A stretch of DNA of 64,000 bases from assembly GCF_003202435.1 (NCBI RefSeq), contig NZ_QJHK01000014.1, positions 83,233-147,232 on the forward strand, in the 5' to 3' direction. Every line of letters starts with the position of its first letter. Position 1 is the first letter of the stretch. Below the pieces are notes generated by a model. That model was not told where the DNA came from and made no database searches. It saw nothing but the letters and a program-made list of their open reading frames with translations. Position numbers and translations under genes: made by a program. This document shows, one piece after another, positions 1-7,931 of this stretch. The stretch comes from Flavobacterium cheongpyeongense. GTDB lineage: Bacteria; Bacteroidota; Bacteroidia; Flavobacteriales; Flavobacteriaceae.

Positions 1-1312
1 CGTCGTTTGGATTCAGACTCATATAACGAATGATCTCTTTCGACTCGATTAAAAACTGCATGGTAATCTTCTCTGAAAATTCCTGAGACAGGGTAATAAT
101 TCCCTGCTGATTTAAAAACTGCAGAGAATTATAGGTTTTTAAAGTAGGGAAGTCGTATTTGTTGCAAAAGTGATTGAGTTTAAAGGAAAAAGAATCATCT
201 AAACCTTCGCCATAAGCAATCTGAAAATAATTGCAAAGTTTCACGTACATTGTTTTTAGAAACTTTTTGTCTGGCAGGACGCTCAAAAACTGCTGCTCTG
301 TCTGATTGGCATCTGAATTATTGAATAGCAAAACAGAAAAAGCTTTTTCACCATTTCGTCCGGCCCTTCCGGATTCCTGATAGTAATTTTCCAGATTTTC
401 AGGTAACTGTGTATGAATGACTGTTTTTACGTTGTCTTTGTCAATCCCCATTCCAAAAGCATTTGTAGCAACAATAACCTGCGCTTGTTCAGACATCCAC
501 AATTGCATATTTTTGTCTTTTTCTTTAGCCGAAAGTCCGCCATGGTAATAAGTTGCCCGAAATCCTAAAGATTGTAACTGCGTCGCTATATTTAAACACG
601 ATTTTCTATTTCGTACATATATAATAGAAGGCTGTGGATTTTTCTTTAAAATTTGCTCGACACGATACAGTTTGTCTTCGACTTCAAAAACCATATAGGC
701 AATATTTTTTCTTTCAAATGATTGTTGAAAAAGTATTGGTTCTTTCAAACCTAATTCGGTTTTAATATCTTCAATAACTCTGGGAGTTGCCGTAGCGGTC
801 AAAGCTAAAAAAGGAATTTTAGGGAAGTATTTTTTAAGTTCTGAAATCTTTAGATAAGCCGGACGAAAATCATGTCCCCACTGCGAAACACAATGAGCCT
901 CATCAATTGCAATTAAATTGATGGGAAGATTTTTAATGCGCTCCAAAATCCAGTCAGACTGTAAACGTTCAGGTGAGAGGTATAGAAATTTATAATTTCC
1001 GTATTGGCAATTGTCGAGGAGGTCGATGATTTCTTCTGTGTGAATTCCACCTGTCAGCGCAATCGCTTTAATATCGCGCTTTTGCAAATTTACCACCTGG
1101 TCTTTCATCAGGGCGATCAAAGGCGAAACGACAAGGCAAATTCCTTCCTGCATCATGGCCGGAACCTGAAAGCAAATTGATTTCCCTCCCCCGGTAGGCA
1201 GCAATGCAAAAGTGTCCTGACCTTTTAAAACCGAATCAATAATTTCTTTTTGCAGCGGTCGGAAACCGGTATGTTTCCAGTATTTTAAAAGAATATCATG
1301 TGCTTCCTGCAT
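1..1312 (-). CDS. recQ: RecQ-type ATP-dependent DNA helicase (C-terminal part outside window)
   Basis: Superfamily 2 3'-5' DNA helicase that unwinds DNA during recombination and repair. Reading back from ATG at 1312, the protein begins MQEAHDILLKYW. It has the RecQ Q-motif region (FRPLQ, residues 17-21), Walker A LLPTGGGKS (38-45) and the DEAH box DEAHC (137-141). The first 437 codons are present and stay open to position 1, so the RQC/HRDC end lies outside the window. The start is the first ATG before a helicase-like N-terminus. It lies 65 bases downstream of the NTPase gene on the same strand. Assignment to RecQ rests on the motifs and their order. Confidence 0.93.
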   Translation of the reverse strand, partial: MQEAHDILLKYWKHTGFRPLQKEIIDSVLKGQDTFALLPTGGGKSICFQVPAMMQEGICLVVSPLIALMKDQVVNLQKRDIKAIALTGGIHTEEIIDLLDNCQYGNYKFLYLSPERLQSDWILERIKNLPINLIAIDEAHCVSQWGHDFRPAYLKISELKKYFPKIPFLALTATATPRVIEDIKTELGLKEPILFQQSFERKNIAYMVFEVEDKLYRVEQILKKNPQPSIIYVRNRKSCLNIATQLQSLGFRATYYHGGLSAKEKDKNMQLWMSEQAQVIVATNAFGMGIDKDNVKTVIHTQLPENLENYYQESGRAGRNGEKAFSVLLFNNSDANQTEQQFLSVLPDKKFLKTMYVKLCNYFQIAYGEGLDDSFSFKLNHFCNKYDFPTLKTYNSLQFLNQQGIITLSQEFSEKITMQFLIESKEIIRYMSLNPND

Positions 1313-1376
1313 GGCCAAAGTATTAAAGTTAAAAATTTAGAAATCAGTTTCTAGTTTTGCAACTTTAAACCCGCCG

Positions 1377-1910
1377 CTAAATTTTGTCTAATATATAAAG
1401 AATTCTGTTTTCAACCGTGTCTTTCGGGACTTCAATTAAATCGTAACCGTATTTTTGATACGTTTCAACCAGGTGCTTTTGGATCGTTAATGCCTGTTCG
1501 AAATTTTCGTAGCGCTCAGTGTCACTTTCGTAAATTTCTTCCCAAGGCGGTAAAATAAAAGTTTTGGAATATTTGTAGTCCTCGCAAGCCTTAGTGAAAA
1601 AATCCGGATATTCGTCTCCAATATAATCCATGTAAGCCACTACATCAGGAATTCCCCGGTCAATAAAAACGACAGAATCAGACTCCTGTGACGCTTTTTT
1701 AAATTGCTGTATACGTCCTTCAAGCAACATTTCGCTAAACAATAAAGGCTGTTCCAAAAACAATTGTTCGACACCTCTTTTTTGGGCTTCGAGCGTAACC
1801 TCTCTTGAGATTTCAGGGTAACAGCAATAGCCACGAGCTACTAATTCGTTTATGAGTGTAGATTTTCCTGTGCCAGGACCGCCAAGGAGAACTATGATTT
1901 CTTTTTGCAC
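1377..1910 (-). CDS. P-loop NTPase/kinase (AAA_28-like)
   Basis: Small P-loop protein of the AAA_28 (NadR-kinase-like) type. The Walker A motif GGPGTGKST sits about ten residues from the N-terminus. An internal FIDRG segment is a plausible Walker B, and a conserved-looking YEKF-like helix follows. The substrate is unknown; relatives phosphorylate small molecules or nucleosides. An ATG at 1931 would add seven residues, but it lies inside a TAnnTTTG promoter box (1929-1936), so I prefer GTG at 1910, which starts VQKEIIVLLGG. It probably forms a short transcription unit with recQ. Function beyond nucleotide binding is inference. Confidence 0.75.
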   Translation of the reverse strand: MQKEIIVLLGGPGTGKSTLINELVARGYCCYPEISREVTLEAQKRGVEQLFLEQPLLFSEMLLEGRIQQFKKASQESDSVVFIDRGIPDVVAYMDYIGDEYPDFFTKACEDYKYSKTFILPPWEEIYESDTERYENFEQALTIQKHLVETYQKYGYDLIEVPKDTVENRILYILDKI

Positions 1911-1928
1911 TTTCGTAAAAATAAAGCG

Positions 1929-1936
1929 CAAATTTA
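1929..1936 (-). promoter_or_regulatory. Promoter -7 box for the NTPase-recQ unit
   Basis: The minus strand reads TAAATTTG, matching the Bacteroidota -7 consensus TAnnTTTG. No clear TTG at -33 was found. The box overlaps the longest possible start codon of the downstream gene and so argues for the shorter GTG start. Confidence 0.5.
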
Positions 1937-2000
1937 CCTAAAGTTATTCGTAATTAAAAAGAATATTTATCAGAAACGGATGATTCCGCATTTTTGGAAG

Positions 2001-2080
2001 CATCGTTCCTGCTTTCGGCTATATCTTTTATAGCGAACCCCGCTATAAAAGGATATCGCCTCCATCAGGGTTATAGCGGG
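2001..2080. repeat. Dispersed palindromic repeat, copy 1
   Basis: Intergenic imperfect palindrome with arms of about 28 bases. The left arm runs from CCTGCTTTCGG through TATATCTTTTATAGCG. The right arm runs CGCTATAAAAGGATATCG to CCATCAGG. The same CTTTT...AAAAGGAT core and CCTGC/ATCAGGG ends occur near 29.9 and 43.2 kb, with a related form at 5.7 and 52.7 kb. It could fold as RNA or cruciform. It is the main content of the 1932-2229 gap. Confidence 0.7.
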
Positions 2081-2202
2081 AAGATGGTTTTGTTTTTGGA
2101 ATTATTTCAATTATTCACTATTAAGTTAAATTGTAATTAGATCCCAAAAAAATACACCGATTAATATCTTTTTTCAATATAAAAAATCTAAAATCAAAAA
2201 CG

Positions 2203-2210
2203 TATATTTG
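2203..2210 (+). promoter_or_regulatory. Promoter -7 box for DUF493 gene
   Basis: TATATTTG matches TAnnTTTG and lies 19 bases before the ATG at 2230, implying a very short leader. No good TTG at -33 is visible. Confidence 0.5.
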
Positions 2211-2229
2211 CGTTTATTTTTAATTACGA

Positions 2230-2526
2230 ATGGAGAACGACAAAGAAAAAAACATCGCCGAATTTTACGAAAGATTAAAAGTCGAGCTTGATAACTCAAA
2301 TACCTGGCCGGCAGAATATTTGTATAAATTCATTGTGCCTTCTATAGCAGATAATGTGGAGCAGGTCGAAAAAGCTTTTGACAGGATGGGGGCGGTTATC
2401 AAAACAACAAAATCTAAAACAGGTAAATTTACCAGTGTTTCTATAGATGTAACGATGAATAGCGCTGATGAAGTAATTAGCAAATACAAAGAAGTTTCTA
2501 CAATAGAAGGTATAGTTTCATTATAA
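2230..2526 (+). CDS. DUF493 family protein
   Basis: A 98-residue soluble protein of the DUF493 (YbeD-like) family, a small alpha/beta fold resembling ACT/regulatory domains. The stretch YKFIVPS, a central KTTKSKTGKFTSVSI segment and the closing YKEVSTIEGIVSL tail are characteristic. Its molecular role is not established. The ATG is 19 bases after a TATATTTG promoter box. The next gene starts one base after its stop region (stop ends 2526, next ATG 2528), so the two are surely co-transcribed. Confidence 0.85.
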   Translation: MENDKEKNIAEFYERLKVELDNSNTWPAEYLYKFIVPSIADNVEQVEKAFDRMGAVIKTTKSKTGKFTSVSIDVTMNSADEVISKYKEVSTIEGIVSL

Positions 2527-2527
2527 C

Positions 2528-3250
2528 ATGGTCGAAAAATATAAAAAAGAAGTCGCGAATGACGTTGTTTTTAACTTAGAATATAATTCTGAAAGACAGC
2601 GTTTACTTATTCCGGAATATGGTCGTCATTTGCAAAAACTGATTGATCAGGCCACTATCATCGAAGATGTCGAAACACGCAATAAAGCAGCAAAATACAT
2701 CATTCAGGTAATGGGAAGTCTTAATCCGCACTTGCGTGATGTCCCGGATTTTCAGCATAAATTATGGGATCAGCTTTTTATTATGTCTGATTTTAAATTA
2801 GATGTAGAGTCGCCATATCCGATTCCGTCACGAGATGTTTTGCAGTTAAAACCGGATATTTTACAGTATCCGCAAAATTTCCCGAAATACAGGTTTTACG
2901 GTAATAATATCAAATATATGATAGATGTTGCCAATAAATGGGAGGATGGCGAAATGAAAAATGCATTGGTTCTCGTGATTGCAAATCACATGAAAAAGTC
3001 ATATCTGAGCTGGAACAAAGACACTGTAAAAGATGATGTCATCTTTGAACATTTATTTGAATTGTCAGATGGAAAAATCAACTTACTGCAAAGTACAGAA
3101 GAGCTTTTAAATACAACTGACTTATTGCGTACCAATAAACGTATTTCCAATAAAATTACGCCCCCGGGTCAGCCAAAAATCCAAAGCAATAAAAACAATA
3201 AAGGACCAGGAAAATCAAAACCTTTTCAAAAAAATAATAATCAGAAATAA
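2528..3250 (+). CDS. DUF4290 domain-containing protein
   Basis: A 240-residue protein matching the Bacteroidota-specific DUF4290 family: an N-terminal FNLEYNSERQRLLIPEYGRH segment, then a helical region with MGSLNPHLRDVPDF. The last 35 or so residues are rich in Lys, Asn, Gln and Pro and look disordered and basic, which may suit nucleic-acid binding (inference). No signal peptide or membrane segment. It is translationally adjacent to the DUF493 gene and followed 93 bases later by murA, an order common in flavobacteria. Confidence 0.85.
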   Translation: MVEKYKKEVANDVVFNLEYNSERQRLLIPEYGRHLQKLIDQATIIEDVETRNKAAKYIIQVMGSLNPHLRDVPDFQHKLWDQLFIMSDFKLDVESPYPIPSRDVLQLKPDILQYPQNFPKYRFYGNNIKYMIDVANKWEDGEMKNALVLVIANHMKKSYLSWNKDTVKDDVIFEHLFELSDGKINLLQSTEELLNTTDLLRTNKRISNKITPPGQPKIQSNKNNKGPGKSKPFQKNNNQK

Positions 3251-3269
3251 AAGTTGCAGAGACTAAGCT

Positions 3270-3330
3270 GCTAAGCTTTTCTTTGAGGGAGAAAAAAACT
3301 TAGGGTCTTAGAATCTTAGTAACTCAGAAC
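3270..3330. repeat. Short-period CTTAG intergenic repeat
   Basis: Between DUF4290 and murA, the motif CTTAG or CTCAG recurs at a spacing of eight bases (CTTAGGGT CTTAGAAT, then CTTAGTAA CTCAGAAC), preceded by the related gctgctaagc. It lies in the leader of murA. No function is evident. Confidence 0.4.
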
Positions 3331-3343
3331 CTAAAAGTGAAAT

Positions 3344-4666
3344 ATGGGAGTATTTAAAATCGAAGGAGGAATTCCTTTAAAAGGAGAAATCACTCCGCAA
3401 GGAGCAAAAAATGAGGCATTACAAATTTTATGTGCCGTGCTTCTAACGGGAGATAAAGTAACAATTAATAATATTCCCGATATTATAGATATCAACAAAT
3501 TAATCACTTTGTTGGGTAATTTAGGAGTAAAAATTCAACGTAATGGAGCGGGATCGATTACATTTCAGGCTGATGAGGTGAATGTTGGATATTTAGAAAC
3601 AGAAGCTTTCAAAAAAGAGGGTGGAGCGCTTCGTGGTTCTATTATGATTGTTGGGCCGCTTTTGGCACGTTTCGGAAAAGGATATATTCCAAAACCGGGT
3701 GGTGATAAAATCGGACGTCGCAGATTAGATACGCATTTTGAAGGGTTCATCAACCTTGGAGCAAAATTCAGATACAACAGAGAGGATCACTTTTACGGAG
3801 TAGAAACCCCTGAAGAAGGATTACAAGGAACAGATATGCTTTTAGACGAGGCATCTGTAACCGGAACCGCCAATATTGTAATGGCTGCTGTTTTAGCAAA
3901 AGGAAAAACTACTGTTTACAATGCAGCCTGTGAGCCTTACTTACAACAATTGTGTAAAATGTTAAACACTATGGGGGCTAAGATCACAGGAGTTGGATCT
4001 AATTTATTGACTATTGAAGGTGTTGAAAGCCTTTCAGGCTGTGAGCACAGAATTCTTCCTGACATGATTGAAATTGGTTCCTGGATTGGTCTTGCAGCGA
4101 TGACAAAAAGCGAAATCACCATCAAAAATGTAAGCTGGGAAAACTTAGGTTTAATTCCGAATACTTTTAGAAAACTGGGAATCACAATCGAAAAACGCAA
4201 CGATGATATTTATATTCCTGCACATAAAGACGGATATGAAGTAAAAACAGATATCGATGGTTCTATTTTAACCATTGCCGATGCACCATGGCCAGGATTT
4301 ACGCCTGACTTGTTGAGTATCGTTTTAGTTGTCGCAACACAGGCAAAAGGAGATGTTTTAATTCACCAGAAAATGTTTGAAAGCCGTTTGTTTTTCGTGG
4401 ATAAATTAATCGATATGGGAGCAAAAATTATGTTATGTGATCCGCATAGAGCGGTGGTTATGGGGCATAATTTTGAATCTCAGCTAAAAGCAACTACAAT
4501 GTCATCGCCAGATATTCGTGCGGGTATTTCATTATTAATAGCAGCCCTTTCGGCAAAAGGTATAAGTACGATTCAAAATATAGAGCAAATTGACCGTGGA
4601 TACGAACGTATCGATGAGCGTTTAAGAGCAATTGGAGCAAAAATCGTGAGAGAGAAAATGTTTTAA
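3344..4666 (+). CDS. murA: UDP-N-acetylglucosamine 1-carboxyvinyltransferase (Asp-type active site)
   Basis: First committed step of peptidoglycan synthesis: transfers enolpyruvate from PEP to UDP-GlcNAc in the cytoplasm. The 440-residue length is usual. The N-terminal KNEALQIL segment (Lys22/Asn23 region), two inside-out barrel halves and WPGFTPD are all present. The active-site loop reads PGGDKIGRRRLDTH, with Asp121 (codon 3704-3706) where E. coli has Cys115. Asp at this place is known in Mycobacterium, Chlamydia and Borrelia MurA and makes the enzyme insensitive to fosfomycin. It probably follows the DUF4290 gene in one transcript. Confidence 0.96.
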   Translation: MGVFKIEGGIPLKGEITPQGAKNEALQILCAVLLTGDKVTINNIPDIIDINKLITLLGNLGVKIQRNGAGSITFQADEVNVGYLETEAFKKEGGALRGSIMIVGPLLARFGKGYIPKPGGDKIGRRRLDTHFEGFINLGAKFRYNREDHFYGVETPEEGLQGTDMLLDEASVTGTANIVMAAVLAKGKTTVYNAACEPYLQQLCKMLNTMGAKITGVGSNLLTIEGVESLSGCEHRILPDMIEIGSWIGLAAMTKSEITIKNVSWENLGLIPNTFRKLGITIEKRNDDIYIPAHKDGYEVKTDIDGSILTIADAPWPGFTPDLLSIVLVVATQAKGDVLIHQKMFESRLFFVDKLIDMGAKIMLCDPHRAVVMGHNFESQLKATTMSSPDIRAGISLLIAALSAKGISTIQNIEQIDRGYERIDERLRAIGAKIVREKMF

Positions 4667-4797
4667 GCACCCGGGAAATAACGAATTGATCAGGCAATTT
4701 TACTAGTTAGACGAAGGTTTAGATGCTGTTTTATTGAACTAATTCTAAAAAAAGTTTAAATCGTGAAATTTTGGAGAAGAAAAATAAATGTCTTTAA

Positions 4798-5673
4798 ATG
4801 ACAAATGAACAAAAAGCTGTAAAAGCTACTTATTTTAGTATAGCCGGAAATACCTGCCTCGCCCTTGTAAAAGGATTGGCAGGTTTTTTTGGCAATTCTT
4901 ATGCCCTGATTGCAGACGCAATAGAATCAACCACAGATATATTTTCGTCTTGTCTGGTGCTGTTTGGAATAAAATATTCAAACAAACCTGCAGACGAAAA
5001 CCATCCATACGGTCATGGCCGCGCAGAGCCTCTCATTACCTTTTTGGTTGTGGGATTCCTTATTACTTCTGCCACGATTATTGGTTACGAAAGTATTGCA
5101 AATATAGGTACTTCACATGATTTGCCTAAATCCTGGACTTTATATATTTTAGGAGCAATCATTATCTGGAAAGAATATTCATTTCGGTTGGTAATGAAAC
5201 GCAGTAAACAAACCAACAGTTCAGCTTTAGCAGCAGATGCATGGCATCATCGTAGTGATGCTATCACATCAGTGGCAGCCTTCATCGGGATTTCGATTGC
5301 ACTGCTTATGGGAAAAGGGTGCGAATCAGCAGATGATTGGGCGGCACTTTTTGCTGCTTTTTTTATCTTATACAACAGCTATAAAATTTTCAGGCCGGCT
5401 CTGGGTGAGATCATGGATGAACATCTTAACGATGATTTAGTCGAAATAATTCGTGTTAAGGCTTTGACAGTTAAAGGTATTTTAGGAACCGAAAAATGCT
5501 TTATTCGTAAAGCCGGGATGAAATATCACGTTGATCTGCATGCTATAGTTTCGGCAAAAATTTCAGTAAAGGAGGGACATGATTTGGCACATCAATTAAA
5601 AGATACACTAAGAGAGCAAATTCCTGAACTTGGACATGTTTTGATACATGTTGAGCCAGATGAATATTACTGA
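4798..5673 (+). CDS. Cation diffusion facilitator family metal transporter
   Basis: Inner-membrane proton-coupled exporter of divalent metals (zinc, iron or cobalt type; the ion cannot be told from sequence). It has six predicted membrane segments in the first ~205 residues and a soluble C-terminal domain ending in LGHVLIHVEP. Metal-site residues are visible: Asp40 and Asp47 in TM2 (ALIADAIESTTD), the HPYGHGRAE loop (69-77), and His150/Asp154 in TM5 (ADAWHHRSD). Length of 291 residues is normal. A rho-independent terminator follows 26 bases after the stop. Confidence 0.93.
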   Translation: MTNEQKAVKATYFSIAGNTCLALVKGLAGFFGNSYALIADAIESTTDIFSSCLVLFGIKYSNKPADENHPYGHGRAEPLITFLVVGFLITSATIIGYESIANIGTSHDLPKSWTLYILGAIIIWKEYSFRLVMKRSKQTNSSALAADAWHHRSDAITSVAAFIGISIALLMGKGCESADDWAALFAAFFILYNSYKIFRPALGEIMDEHLNDDLVEIIRVKALTVKGILGTEKCFIRKAGMKYHVDLHAIVSAKISVKEGHDLAHQLKDTLREQIPELGHVLIHVEPDEYY

Positions 5674-5699
5674 TTTAAATGCGTTTCTCTGGTATAAAA

Positions 5700-5736
5700 A
5701 ATCCGTTTATTCGTAAGAGTAAGCGGTTTTTTTTAT
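5700..5736 (+). terminator. Rho-independent terminator of the CDF gene
   Basis: Stem AATCCGTTTAT / GTAAGCGGTTT with G-U pairs, followed by eight T. Confidence 0.7.
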
Positions 5737-5842
5737 GGGCGTTGCCTACGGCCGGGCTATCCGCTAAATTCCCGATTAACAAAAACTACGGCCGAAAAGC
5801 CTTGTTTTTCTAAATCGGGAGATACCGCTTCTATCCCTAACG
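5737..5842. repeat. Dispersed palindromic repeat, copy 2 (GGGCGTT...TAACG form)
   Basis: It begins GGGCGTTGCCTACGG and CGGGCTATCCGCT, has an internal stem (ATTCCCGAT / ATCGGGAG) and ends GATACCGCTTCTATCCC then TAACG. The ends match the copy at 52741-52825 closely. The internal loop holds an extra GGCCG-containing insert compared with the other copies. Confidence 0.7.
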
Positions 5843-5875
5843 TAAACTCAGGTAAAAAGAAGTATTGAGTATTTT

Positions 5876-5900
5876 GTCACTTCGACGGTGGAGAAGTCAC
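5876..5900 (+). repeat. TTCGACG-type palindromic repeat, left copy
   Basis: GTCACTTCGACGGTGGAGAA followed by GTCAC. It pairs as an inverted copy with 6328-6352, about 20 of 25 bases matching. Together they flank the GIY-YIG relic. Confidence 0.55.
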
Positions 5901-5910
5901 TGAGGGAGAG

Positions 5911-6225
5911 CTATTCGATATTCATTGATTCAAAATGATGATTTAAAAAGTCGAATTCAGGATTAAAGACCTGAATTAAAGATAGTTTTTTATCTCTTCG
6001 CCATTTTTTTATTTCTTTCTCTCTGGAAATAGCTTCTTGGACCCAGACAAACTTTTTGTAATAAATTAGAAATTAAATACCGTATTTGAAGCAAAAGTTT
6101 TAGTTCCGGTTTCTAAATTTTCTTTGTGTTGTTGAAGCCTAATTTTTAAATTATTAGTTACTCTAATATAAAAAGTAGAACGGTTCTTATTGGTTAAGAT
6201 GTAGACATAGCAAGTATGAAAACCT
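5911..6225 (-). pseudogene. Decayed GIY-YIG nuclease (YhbQ/UPF0213-like)
   Basis: Reading the minus strand, one frame gives CYVYILTNKNRSTFYIRVTN and NLKIRLQQHKENLETGTKTF. After a frame change near 6080-6085, another gives FLIYYKKFVWVQEAISREKE, IKKWRRDKK and FNPEFDFLN before TAG at 5911. These are the consecutive blocks of small GIY-YIG endonucleases. The gene is dead: a frameshift, an in-frame stop after KYGI, and the YIG motif changed to YIR. No start codon is clear. Such genes are common and short-lived in Bacteroidota. Here it sits between inverted palindromic repeats. Confidence 0.8.
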
Positions 6226-6327
6226 TCTTGCGGATTAAGAATGAATTGAGTTTTTAATTAATTTTGTTCAGTTTGAAGAACATCAAGTCACATTACGATC
6301 TCAAATTAGCAGTGTTTCTCTCCTTTA

Positions 6328-6352
6328 GTCATTTCTCCTTCGTCGAAATGAC
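6328..6352 (-). repeat. TTCGACG-type palindromic repeat, right copy
   Basis: GTCATTTCTCCTTCGTCGAA followed by ATGAC. It is itself a hairpin (GTCATTTC / GAAATGAC) and lies inverted relative to 5876-5900. Confidence 0.55.
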
Positions 6353-6381
6353 AATATTGTAGATCTTCAGGGTCAGGCTAT

Positions 6382-6485
6382 TCCAAAACATTCAAAACTT
6401 TTAGTCCAAACACAACACCATTTTGCTGTATTCCACCCTCATAAGAATGTACATAATCAACTCTGAATAATTTAAATTTACCAAA
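6382..6485 (-). repeat. Displaced copy of the DUF5686 gene 3' end (104 bp)
   Basis: Identical at 102 of 104 positions to 10036-10139, the last ~34 codons of the DUF5686 gene. Read on the minus strand it keeps the frame and ends VLNVLE followed by its own TAG stop, where the intact gene ends VLNVLD and TAA. It is therefore a second gene end in the same orientation, cut off from its body by 3.5 kb of accessory DNA. Confidence 0.9.
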
Positions 6486-6488
6486 AAT

Positions 6489-6520
6489 GGCTGTCCTTAC
6501 TTTTCGGACAGCCTCTTTTA
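6489..6520 (+). terminator. Hairpin/terminator resembling the end of a MITE
   Basis: GGCTGTCC / GGACAGCC stem around a TTACTTTTC loop, followed by TCTTTTAATTTT. The segment TTACTTTTCGGACAGCCTCT also matches the right terminal repeat of the MITE-like element at 39087-39254, so this may be a remnant of the same element acting as a terminator. It lies four bases past the 104-bp duplication. Confidence 0.55.
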
Positions 6521-6610
6521 ATTTTCATTTAATTTACTATAAATTATTGATTATGTGCAAATGTTAAATAAATTATTGAACCACACAACACATCTGATAC
6601 TTTTACATTA

Positions 6611-7006
6611 TCAATTATTAGGTAATAAAGCTGGCTGTTGTAATGAAATAATTTCTATATCCTCACAACTAAATCCTATACTGCCATTTTCATAATCTTC
6701 AATGTAAAAGTTTATATTCTCTAAACCGTGATCAGAAGCATTAATAATATCAAACCCTGATACAAAATGTAATCCATTGCCAATAAAATTTAATTTCATA
6801 TTATTTACATTTTTAAACTCAAAAGTTGCTTCAACAAAATCTTTCGTCAGATCTGGCCACTTAGTCATCTCATTTCTAATTTGAAAATATAAAACTATTT
6901 TCAAATTATTTTTAGACCAATTCATTTCTTTTATAAAAGCAATATCTGATGGTTCCCAATCACTGTAAAAATCTCTAATACTTTCTATTTTGTTAATTTG
7001 TTTCAT
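6611..7006 (-). CDS. Probable immunity protein (Imm50-like)
   Basis: A 131-residue soluble protein without signal peptide. Its start ATG overlaps the stop of the upstream toxin-like gene by four bases (7003-7006), the usual arrangement of a toxin and its immunity gene. The middle (VEATFEFKNVNNMKLNFIGN, then GFDI) and the end (INFYIEDYENGSIGFSCEDI) resemble the beta-strand pattern of immunity families such as Imm50. It would neutralise the partner toxin in the cytoplasm. Family assignment is by pattern and uncertain; the toxin-partner role is supported by position. Confidence 0.6.
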   Translation of the reverse strand: MKQINKIESIRDFYSDWEPSDIAFIKEMNWSKNNLKIVLYFQIRNEMTKWPDLTKDFVEATFEFKNVNNMKLNFIGNGLHFVSGFDIINASDHGLENINFYIEDYENGSIGFSCEDIEIISLQQPALLPNN

Positions 7007-7920
7007 AATTTTAAAAAAAAGTTAAATACTGATTCTTTTCCATGAGCAAACCCCATACCAAATTCATATTGGTGTAAATGTGGCATGGAATGATTACCTG
7101 GTCTCATATGAGTTGAATAATCAACTCTAAAAATTTGACGCCCATAATTATCAAATATAACCCGTGAAGCCTCCGTTCTTCCTGTACGACCGCTCACTCT
7201 AAACCAATCGATTCTTGTTGCTCCAGGGCTAATCTGTTTTGGTGCATAATTTGACCAGTATTTAGAATAACGAGCCGCTTCATCAGCTTCCATCATTGCG
7301 CCATAGCCTCCAGTTTTCACAGCCTTTGTAGCCTTAAGTTCGGATAACGCAACCTTTGCCTCACCAATTGAGGATAAAGATGAAACAGCTCCAATTAACC
7401 CCCAAACAGCTTCGTCGGTATTAGTTGCTGATCCATTAAGATTTCTCATACTGAAATCCCCCACGCTTCTTCCCATAAAATACTGACCAGTAGTATTGAA
7501 CCCATTAAAGAATTCATAGATAAACCTTTCACCAACTTTCCCTTGAGATAGATAGGTCCAGTTAAACCCAAAACTACTATGTTGAGTTGGCATTTGTATA
7601 TTAGCATATGTACTCAAATTAGGAGGTGGTCCGTCTCCGCCTCCAAAGCCAAAAAACTTTCCTATATCTCTCCCAAGAGATTCTATATTTTTACCTACAT
7701 AGTTAGCTGCTTCTTGTAAATTGCGACCCGTAAATCTACCGATTTCTCCCGCATTTCTTCTAAACCATTCTACATTTTGCTTATCTTTAAAAAAGTTAGC
7801 TAAAGATCTATAAACACCTCCTTCTATTTGTTGTGTTGTGATTGGTGTCTGAACATCTTCTTCTTCTTCTTCTTTAGTAGGTGTAATGTAATATTGTTTT
7901 GAGCATACTTCGGAGAGCAA
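7003..7920 (-). CDS. C-terminal part of a polymorphic (Rhs-type) toxin
   Basis: A 305-residue open frame with no signal peptide and no Rhs core repeats. It looks like the post-core region of a polymorphic toxin: a low-complexity EEEEED stretch near residue 20, a Gly/Pro linker (FGFGGGDGPPP, about 90-100), a Gly/Ala-rich segment, then a compact C-terminal domain from about residue 230. That domain contains IFDNYGRQIFRVD, His271, and HSMPHLHQY with His277, His281 and His283, which suggests a metal-dependent nuclease (inference). The only start is TTG at 7920; the frame is open upstream to a stop at 7948. The gene may be truncated at its 5' end. An immunity-like gene overlaps its stop. Confidence 0.6.
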   Translation of the reverse strand: MLSEVCSKQYYITPTKEEEEEDVQTPITTQQIEGGVYRSLANFFKDKQNVEWFRRNAGEIGRFTGRNLQEAANYVGKNIESLGRDIGKFFGFGGGDGPPPNLSTYANIQMPTQHSSFGFNWTYLSQGKVGERFIYEFFNGFNTTGQYFMGRSVGDFSMRNLNGSATNTDEAVWGLIGAVSSLSSIGEAKVALSELKATKAVKTGGYGAMMEADEAARYSKYWSNYAPKQISPGATRIDWFRVSGRTGRTEASRVIFDNYGRQIFRVDYSTHMRPGNHSMPHLHQYEFGMGFAHGKESVFNFFLKL

Positions 7921-7931
7921 GGGCGGTATTA

